Assembly: GCA_000320545.1 (NCBI GenBank)
Contig: ADNK01000340.1
Coordinates: 1 to 28,302 of the forward strand
Reading direction: 5' to 3'
DNA from: Bigelowiella natans CCMP2755
Taxonomy: Eukaryota; Cercozoa; Chlorarachniophyceae
Length of the DNA stretch: 28,302 nt
Position numbers and translations under genes: made by a program. The notes beneath the pieces are model-generated. The model was not told the origin of the DNA and did not search any database. It saw only the letters and a program-made list of their open reading frames with translations. Positions 21,283-28,302 of the stretch are shown here, piece after piece. Within the stretch, counting starts at the first letter, position 1; every line of letters begins with the position of its first letter.

Positions 21283-22697
21283 GGGTGGGGGGGGGGGAGA
21301 AGGAGAGCGAAGAATAAATCTTTCCATCTGACCAACGTGCTCGGTGTATGAATTCTAATCGATGCTCATCGGCATATCGGCATATTCGGAACCACTGAAA
21401 AGACGAGAGCAAAGCCCATGCTTCTGACCGGTCCGAATTACACCAATGATTAATGCCTCCTACATTGAGACTAATTGCAATTGTATGCACTTGAAAGGAT
21501 CCTACGATAAAACAGTGCGAGAGTGGCACGTTTACAGCGACGTTATCGGGGAAAGGAAGCACAGATCCGAGGCCAGGTTTGTTACTGAGAAACAACGTTT
21601 CTAGGGAATTATCAATGATGTAATGTCTGGAATCAAGACAATTGATGATGAAACTCATTGCTTAATATGTGCAATCAAAGATCCTTCTCACGATGCGTGC
21701 ATACCTCAAACGTTGCCGTTCTATCCCTTACAGTTTGGAGGGTATGAATTCACAAAAAAAACGACAGACTAACCCCCTCCCCCCCCCCTCCCAACACACA
21801 AATATTTTGAATGCTTTCCAACATCACAAAGAAGAAGATGTGCCGAGGCACATACACGAATAGCTTCTTTGCCTTCTCGAGTCCAAAACATGAAATTATA
21901 ACAACAGGGCCTTTTGATTCTGGGGCTGAAAACAGGAGTGATTCGAGTCGTGTCCTCAAGGTGCTGGCAGCAGCAGCGTCGAGCGATTGATGATGGGGAT
22001 TCATGGAAATACTGCGACCTTGAATGGCATTCAGATTACGTTACGTGCCTCAAAGTGACGAGAGAAGGGTATTATGCATACATGTACATGCACACGTAAC
22101 ATTTGCATCGATAGCACAGGATAAGACCGTGTTTGTCGTAGTGCTTCCATACCCTTCACTCCTTCGCCCTGAAGTAGAGCCTCAGCATGATTATTGCCCC
22201 ACATTGAGTGTGTAAATGTGATGAATCAAGGCAAGACGTGGCGCATGTATATATTCGGACATATTTTTGTTTCATTTTCCTAAGATGGCTCTTTAGCGCC
22301 AGCAACGACTCGCTAGCCTGTGCAGCTCCAATCCAGCCCTTTTTGAGGCTGAAAAAGGAGGGTTCCGCTGGCTCGAAGCCAACGCCGATGGTTTTTTATG
22401 GACATGAAAAAGGTGCGTGTAATGTGAGCTGATAAGGTTTGGTTTGATTTGAACATCAATGTTGTTACGACGAATAATTTCATGTTTAATTTCTTTTAGG
22501 GATATTCAGTATGTGTGTAGAAGGGTCGATTATGCTGACAGGTACCTGCATACGCTGCTGTTTATAGGGAGAAACGGTTGAACGAAAGCATTTTCTGATC
22601 CTCCCCTCCCCCCCCCCTTCCCCCTCTCTCTCTCCTTCTCCATTATCCCCCCCAATCTGAACGAGATCATGAATATTTCAACTCTTACTATAAGACG

Positions 22698-22735
<38 letters not shown>

Positions 22736-24223
22736 CTCACATCTCTGCATAGGTTCGGCTGATGGGACTGTAAAGGCGTGGGAAAATCCTCTTACCACGG
22801 ACACAAATGGCGGCATGGGTAACAAACAACAACATGCTTGCCGATGCCATCTGCACTCTTGTCGTTAGGTCGGAGAGAAAGAGAAAGTAGAGTTGAGGCT
22901 ATGTGATATTGACCTGCATAATTCCTCTGCCGATCGATGAATGCAGGCGGGAGAGGGCGGTGTTTGTGCACGTATCGCTACCACACGGACACGGTGCACA
23001 ACATCCTCCTTTGGCGAGGCAAAATGTATACATGCTCTGGTGCTGCGGAGCTGGTGAGTCAGATGTCCTGGATTACCTCGCCAGCCTAATCCTTTTCGAA
23101 AGAGAAAATGATGCTGAACATCTATGTTTTTTTTGTTCGCTCTCGCCTCTGATATAAAGGCCGTTTGGGAGCCGGGAAGACAGTGCGAGTTTTGCCCGGA
23201 GGTCACACAACGGAAATGTGATGCGGAAAGAAGAGAGTGAAACGATGAAGATCCCCACCGTTGACAACCCTCTTATTATTTATTCTTGCAGATTCATGAG
23301 GAGGGTCGTTGTGTGGTGGATGAGATCGAGTGTGAGCACTGCGAAGGATGGTACTGCCCAATAGATGCATGTTCCACAGAGACAAAAGATGGAGCGAGGG
23401 AGGGATTGGGAGGGGGGATTTATTCACACATGTGTTTAAAGATGCATGTACACGGCAAGGTATCATCCTACGATGGAGAAGTCTCACAAGCGTCTGTGCG
23501 AAAACTGGCCTCATTTTTGTCCAAACGGTGTATTTGGATGCTTTGAGAAGCTTCCACTTGGTCAGATATGCGCCACTGTAGACTATGAGAAATGATTGAA
23601 TCTATCATTCCAAAGAATCGCTTTTCTGGTTCTCAATATGGCCATGCATGTGCCTACTCAGAACTTATGGGGATGCACCTGAAGACGTGTAGATATCGCC
23701 CCAGGTCAATGTGTGCGGAAAATATGTTTACGCGCTCTTTGTACGCACCGCTGATAAGTATTATATGCCTCCTTATTATATCCAAATTGGGGTGAAACAC
23801 GAGACGTGAAATGCTCTATTTATCAGGGTTTGTCCCCACGACGGCTGCGGTGCCAAGATCCCTCACTGTAAGGAGTAGTGATGATGATGAAAGTGATTAG
23901 TGATTACAGAAGGTTTTTATTGGGAGATGGATATAGACTTCAAATATGTACGGCAGTACTGATAGCTTGTCTCACGAGACGGTTGTTGGTCGCATTAGAG
24001 GAGCGCAAGAGTCCATGTTTCCCTTCTCGAAAGAATTCTCAGATATTGCACACGATAGTGTGAAAGCAAAGTTAACTTTGATTCGATGCTTGCTGCAGGC
24101 GAGTATTACTTGCACACGCAGGAGCGATGCGAGCACCGGCAAGTGACGTGCGAGGTGTATCTTAAACATGTGATTTTTTTCCTTAAATGTGATGCATGAC
24201 GAGAGAAAATCTTAATTGCGCAC

Positions 24224-24269
<46 letters not shown>

Positions 24270-24554
24270 TATATCACAGATCCCTGATTGTGGCAAGGTG
24301 CTAACGTTTAAGAACCTGAAAGGTGGATATTTTGAAAAAAGAATTTTTTAGCGATGACGGCGGCTCATTTGTTTCACACAAATCAGCTCGTAAACTCTTT
24401 CAGATCTAGATATCAAAGAGTAATCATGGTGATTTAACATACGTTTAGCACATTTGTCTGAGGGCGGAGACTGTCCGGAGGCACCTACTCGTTGTCCCTG
24501 CTGCAAAGTTGTAATTTTATTCTGCTCAATGTTTATATTGGGGGATGGATGTTT

Positions 24555-24600
<46 letters not shown>

Positions 24601-25014
24601 CCTATTTGATGCATGGTACAATGGTTATATTTCGCAATAGTCATCGGCTAAAGGCACTCTACCACAATCTGAAAAAATACCTCCTCGTTTGCGACCGTGT
24701 TGATGTGTATCTGTGTGTTTTAAATAGGCAAAAATTCCCCATCAGCGTGATTTAGGATTGCATAAAGCAGAGGAGTGCCCCGAGAGGTTACTAACGTGTC
24801 AGAACTGCGAAGAGGTACAAACAGAAATTACACGTACATTATAAAGCTGAAACCCCAAATATATATTATCTCACACGAACAACATCCCGCGGAACAGAAA
24901 TGCAAAGCTAGAAGTATCACGTCTCATATGAAGGATACATGTCGCAAGCGTAAGCTCCCTTGCAAAGGTACATCTTGCATCATGTATCGATCTCAAGCAG
25001 CACACGCACGCATA

Positions 25015-25051
<37 letters not shown>

Positions 25052-26018
25052 CTCCCAATTAGGATGCGGCAGCCTCTTCGAAGCGGATACGCTTGACCCT
25101 CAGAACCCTCAAAAGATGAAGAAGAAGAAGAAGAAAGAGACAAAGCCAAAAGCAGGCTACAAGCGACCCGCAGCTAAGAAGAGCAGCAACCCACGGGGCG
25201 GTGAATCAAAGCAAAAGACGAATGAGAATGGAACGTCATCGTCGCCAAGTAGTATCGATGATGATAACGTTGGAAGTAGCAGCGGCAGCACCAGCAGCAA
25301 CAACATCAAGAGGGGTCCATCGAAGTTATTAAGCTGTCGTAGTGTCTTCAATGGCGGGTGGTGTTGTGACTGCGTTGCGAGAGCTTTCAGGGCAGCAAAT
25401 ACCGTGGATCTAGGCCCGTGGTGAGTACTTCGCCTCATCTACACCACTCACCGAGGCGAATTCGATGTCTTGCTATGACGTCTCCTCCTCCCTTTGCATG
25501 GCTTTGAGCGATATACCTGTAGCAATGAACTATTTGCTAGAAGGGCTCAAGAGCGACGAAGCACAACATGCCATTCCGGCAGCTCTTCATTTCGCATCGT
25601 TCTACCATGTACTGACTTAATTGTCTTTTTTGGTCGCAGGAAACCTGCAAGACGGACTGGGGGTGGGTACGTAGCTCCATTAGAGAAGAAGAAGAAGGTG
25701 GTGAAGCACAACAAGAAAATAGGCCGAGTGGCAACACGAAAGGTCGTCAATGTCGGTCTTCATAGCAAAAGGGAGAAATCCAATAGAAAACCTAGAGGAG
25801 TTGGGAAGAACGGAAAAGGAAGCAGCAAATCCTCGATGCTGAAAAAGGCGACATCTTCATCTTTAAACAGAGCTAAGAGCAGTAATAAAAACTCGAAGCA
25901 TACGATGGGAAGTGCTGCCTTGGCACTCAAAACAACATCCACCACTACACCATCATCTAGACCACCGTCATCCGTGTTACAAAGAGCTGGGCTCGCAAGA
26001 ATGAAAAGTGTAAGATGA
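20163..26018 (+). CDS. WD40 / TRAF-type zinc-finger protein
   Basis: The last exons join in phase: 20946-21012, 21125-21163, 21403-21430, 21498-21580, 21908-22068, 22285-22412, 22500-22541, 22753-22818, 22947-23053, 23160-23201, 23292 onward, a part ending at 23560, then 23662-23704, 23827-23867, 24099-24154, 24280-24322, 24756-24814, 24898-24967, 25063-25420 and 25640-26018. An earlier exon ends at 20770. The N-terminal half has WD40-like blades: GTLIAWD, LLTGSYDKTVREWHV, LILGLKTGVIRVV, GWLFSASND, MLTGSADGTVKAWE. A zinc-binding stretch follows (CEFCPE, CEHCEGWYC). Then come TRAF-type fingers: HFCPNGVFGCFEKLPL, LKTCRYRPRVCPHDGCG, IPHCEYYLHTQERCEHRQVTCE, IPDCGKVL, ECPERLLTCQNCEE, HMKDTC. The tail of about 240 residues is Lys/Ser/Arg-rich. 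It may be a scaffold or ubiquitin-pathway adaptor. The start (ATG 20163 is a guess) and the boundaries at 23292-23560 are unresolved. Confidence 0.8.
21184..21297. repeat. Compound microsatellite (CG)(CA)(TA)(GA)(G)
   Basis: CG near 21184-21198, CA to 21219, TA to 21250, GA to 21279, then a G-rich run to 21297. It lies in the WD40-TRAF gene intron upstream of a 28-nt exon. Confidence 0.9.
22702..22732. repeat. (TA)n microsatellite
   Basis: TA tract about 20 bp upstream of the exon acceptor at 22752 in the WD40-TRAF gene. A C-rich, CT-rich tract lies in the same intron at about 22600-22650. Confidence 0.88.
24229..24266. repeat. (TA)n microsatellite
   Basis: TA tract in the intron just before the exon beginning IPDCGKVL. 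Confidence 0.88.
24558..24597. repeat. (GT)n microsatellite
   Basis: About 20 GT units in the 433-bp intron between the IPDCGKV and GLHKAEEC exons of the WD40-TRAF gene. Confidence 0.9.
25022..25050. repeat. (CA)n microsatellite
   Basis: CA tract 12 bp upstream of the acceptor of the exon beginning GCGSLFEADT. It sits where the polypyrimidine tract would normally be. Confidence 0.88.
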
Positions 26019-26468
26019 CCCGGCTTTATTGTTGATTTGCATGTCAACGCAGCACATTTAATTCCTTGATCACCAATCGTATTGCAATGAAATAATGTCG
26101 CATTGTCAACGAAGCTTCTACATGAAGCGGTGTCTCCGTCGCATAACAGTAGACACTAAAATGATGCACGCATTAGAAATAATTACGCTATACGATACGG
26201 CGGCTATTACGCACCAGAAAATTATCATCGGTCTCGATTAGAAAATACTGCTTCGCATTGCTATAGTATCTATCTATCTATGCGTGCTTTGCAAGCACCT
26301 GCGATAATAGGTGTGTAGAGGTGCATGTTCGCATACTTGATGTGCTAGCAGCAAGGGCTACGTAGGCCATTCATGCACACGACAGGCGAGAAGAAGCGAA
26401 TATGGCAAGCAATGGCATGTTACATGAACGTCAGGCCAAAACATTGATGAATCATAAATATGTAACGA
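26019..26468. other. Spacer after the WD40-TRAF gene
   Basis: No gene seen. Composition partly resembles the convergent spacers (GTGCTTTGCAAGCAC inverted repeat at 26284-26298, TGCTAGCAGC near 26342, several ATGCA), but the long GCTAGC palindromes are absent. Confidence 0.5.
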
Positions 26469-26933
26469 ATGGCTTTCATCATTTACTTGCTGCAGCGGTA
26501 AGCACGGTACGCGTTAATACACATTTCCGATGTGGTACATCGCATGATGTGAAGATCTCTCATTAAACGCTTTGCATCTCTATTGCAGTGTGTCCCTGCA
26601 GCTCTGCGCCTTTCCGGTCTTTCCCCTTGTCAACGGACCCTGAAATGTTCGTCGGAGACGCCATTGAACTCGTCGTTTCTGGTAGAGTAAATCGTGAAAA
26701 AGTTGTATCATTCAAGGCCAAGAATGCCAGCTCATACATGCTACTACTCACTTGGCTGCTGGTGCTTGATTGTCACAGTGACTCCCTTGGATTCTCCTAT
26801 ACTCGATCTGCTCGTCACAGAAGAGAGGTAGAGGTCAGATATCAGCGGCATAGTAGCTCTAAAAACGAGAAAACATATCACATAGTGAAAATTGCTGCTC
26901 TGCAACAATGCCGATGCTGATGTGTGATGAATG

Positions 26934-26969
<36 letters not shown>

Positions 26970-27354
26970 CTTTGTTTCGGATAACGATATTTCCTCCACT
27001 ACTGTTTTCCCACTTCCCGCCCCTCCCCTTCTACGGCTAATGCAATCGTAACCCTCCAGTCGGCTGCTTTGAGTCCTCGCTGATCAGATAATAGCACGCA
27101 CACAAACAGCACACGACCCACGTCACTTCTCCAATTCATCATCGGCATCATCACCATCATCATCATCATCATCATCTACAATATCATCATCATCATCAAT
27201 CGTCGTCGTCATCGACGTATTAATTATCATCGGTCTTTGTCGTTATAGATGTTCTGTTAGGAAAAAAGGCAAAATAGTACAGAATGTGGTCGAGTCTCTG
27301 GTCGCGGAGAGCGTTTTTGAGGATGAGCTCCCTGCGGTATACACACAGCGGTGA
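26469..27354 (+). CDS. Possible small gene, incompletely resolved
   Basis: Three pieces look coding. A first exon, 26469-26497, begins ATG with MAFIIYLLQ and ends at donor GTAAGC. A second, from 26602, continues in phase with SAPFRSFPLSTDPEMFVGDA and IELVVSGRVNREKVVSF; its 3' end is uncertain (GTAAAT at about 26687 is one option). The last follows a good acceptor (GTCGTTATAG), 27249-27354, with CSVRKKGKIVQNVVESLVAE, then SVFEDELPAVYTQR and TGA. The second and third do not join in phase directly, so an exon is missing or they belong to different genes. The family is not recognised. Confidence 0.3.
26933..26969. repeat. (TA)n microsatellite
   Basis: Interrupted TA tract downstream of the possible second exon of the 26469-27354 model. 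Confidence 0.88.
27147..27200. repeat. (ATC)n / (CGT)n trinucleotide tract
   Basis: CAT/ATC units with an interruption at about 27175-27183, then a few CGT units. It lies just upstream of the 27248 acceptor. A smaller CATCAT...CTTCTT tract lies at about 27885-27926. Confidence 0.85.
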
Positions 27355-27987
27355 AATATGCACACAAACAATTATAAGATGAGCAGCAATACTCACAAGA
27401 AGGGAGAGAACAAGGATCGGTGTGAAAATGTATATTTACTTCCCCTCTCGCCCGTCATCACATCCTGAGGTCAATCTGGAGCTGAAGCCCACACTTTTTT
27501 GATCGTCGCGATCACCGATCTTCCCCGCTTCATCTTACCATTAACAAAGCATCATATTAATTCAATCTTTGCGCAATCCTTGCGTATGATGCTAATGTAT
27601 AGGTTTCGATGAACGTCTATCATGATTAATAATCGGCCTTGAAAACTGAGTCTACTCTCCACGTCTCCCTACACTCTCCATTACTATCCTCTATGTACGT
27701 ACTCTCTTCGTTCGATAATCGAAACAATTTGGAGAGATTGTGCTGTTTCTTTGTCTCCAGCCCCTAGAGTAAGTGTGATTATCAAAGAAAGGAATATATA
27801 GTGGTAAGGAGCTGCGTAATGCCTTCACGAATACACTGCATTTGAAGCGAGATAAATAGTCAGCTCGGACAGTATCCATGAGGCTCATCATCATCGTGAC
27901 CATCATCATCATCATCTTCTTCTTCTTACTATATGATCCAGAAACGCAGCTACATCCTCAGTAAAGTTTCTGTACGTATATCGACGG
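27355..27987. other. No gene seen
   Basis: Non-coding stretch after the last possible exon. A minus-strand open frame at 27691-27915 starts in the CAT repeat and has no motif. Confidence 0.5.
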
Positions 27988-28119
27988 CGATAAAATAAAA
28001 AGCAAATACCCAACACGGTTTTACCAAGAACATGTTAATGGTGCACCTCCAACAAGAGAGAAAGAGTGGTGGGGATAGAGAGAAGATAACTCACACACAC
28101 ACACACACACACACACTTA

Positions 28120-28164
<45 letters not shown>

Positions 28165-28302
28165 ATATAAGTGTGTGTGTGTGTGTGTGTGTGTGAGTGT
28201 TCTTCTCTCTATCCCCACCACTCTCTCTCTCTTGTTGGAGGTGCACCATTAACATGTTCGTGGATAAAACCGTGTTTGGGTATTTTGTTTTTTATTTTAT
28301 CG
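27988..28302. repeat. 315-bp near-perfect inverted repeat at the right end
   Basis: The left arm starts CGATAAAATAAAAAGC, and the window ends with its reverse complement (…TTTATTTTATCG). The arms of about 155 bp share ACATGTTAATGGTGCACCTC, then the AAGAGAGA.AGAGTGGTGGGG block and a CA repeat, around a central TA tract (centre about 28145). Differences are few and mostly single-base changes or homopolymer length changes. The outer end coincides exactly with the end of the window. Confidence 0.93.

Noticed and set aside
27988-28302. Terminal inverted repeat of a transposon
   Set aside because: No transposase frame, no target-site duplication can be seen, and the centre is a bare TA repeat; a fold-back artefact fits better.

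Overview
The window is nuclear DNA of a eukaryote. Genes are split by GT-AG introns (13 exons in one case), simple-sequence repeats are frequent, and there are no operons or bacterial signals. A nuclear gene for bacterial-type ribosomal protein L15 carries a hydrophobic N-terminal leader followed by a transit-like stretch. This, with a violaxanthin-de-epoxidase/lipocalin-like secreted protein, suggests an alga with a complex (secondary) plastid, most likely an ochrophyte or similar. I cannot name the species. All gene models were assembled by eye from reading frames, splice signals and phase matching; no search was run.

Layout: 1-3104, no recognisable gene. 3105-5204 (+), a multi-pass, GPCR-like membrane protein with a long low-complexity tail. 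5205-6162, convergent spacer rich in palindromes. 6163-7475 (-), plastid L15, 4 exons. 7476-8033, divergent promoter region. 8034-11201 (+), RBM25-like splicing factor (RRM, RS/Lys-Glu-rich region, PWI), 9 exons. 11202-12438, second palindrome-rich convergent spacer. 12439-12810 (-), last exon of a two-finger C2H2 gene. 12811-13762, divergent region. 13763-16074 (+), mitochondrial enoyl-CoA hydratase/isomerase-family protein, 13 exons, without the two usual catalytic glutamates. 16075-17001, third palindrome-rich convergent spacer. 17002-18299 (-), secreted lipocalin/VDE-like protein, 3 exons. 18300-18478, short divergent promoter. 18479-19962 (+), probable tail-anchored membrane protein. About 20163-26018 (+), large protein with WD40 repeats, TRAF-type zinc fingers and a Lys-rich tail, about 20 exons. 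26019-27354, a poorly resolved gene. 27355-28302, no gene, ending in a 315-bp near-perfect palindrome.

From 3105 to 19962 the genes alternate strand, so spacers are alternately convergent and divergent. The three convergent spacers share an unusual composition: they are crowded with perfect palindromes built on CTAG, GCTAGC and GCATGC. Four copies of one 12-bp palindrome, CATGCTAGCATG, are found, all inside these spacers. This is the most unusual signal in the window. Other points of note are the WD40-then-TRAF domain order, very small exons (28 and 35 nt), and pre-mRNA hairpins made of complementary microsatellites. The genes serve unrelated pathways (plastid translation, splicing, mitochondrial acyl-CoA metabolism, signalling).
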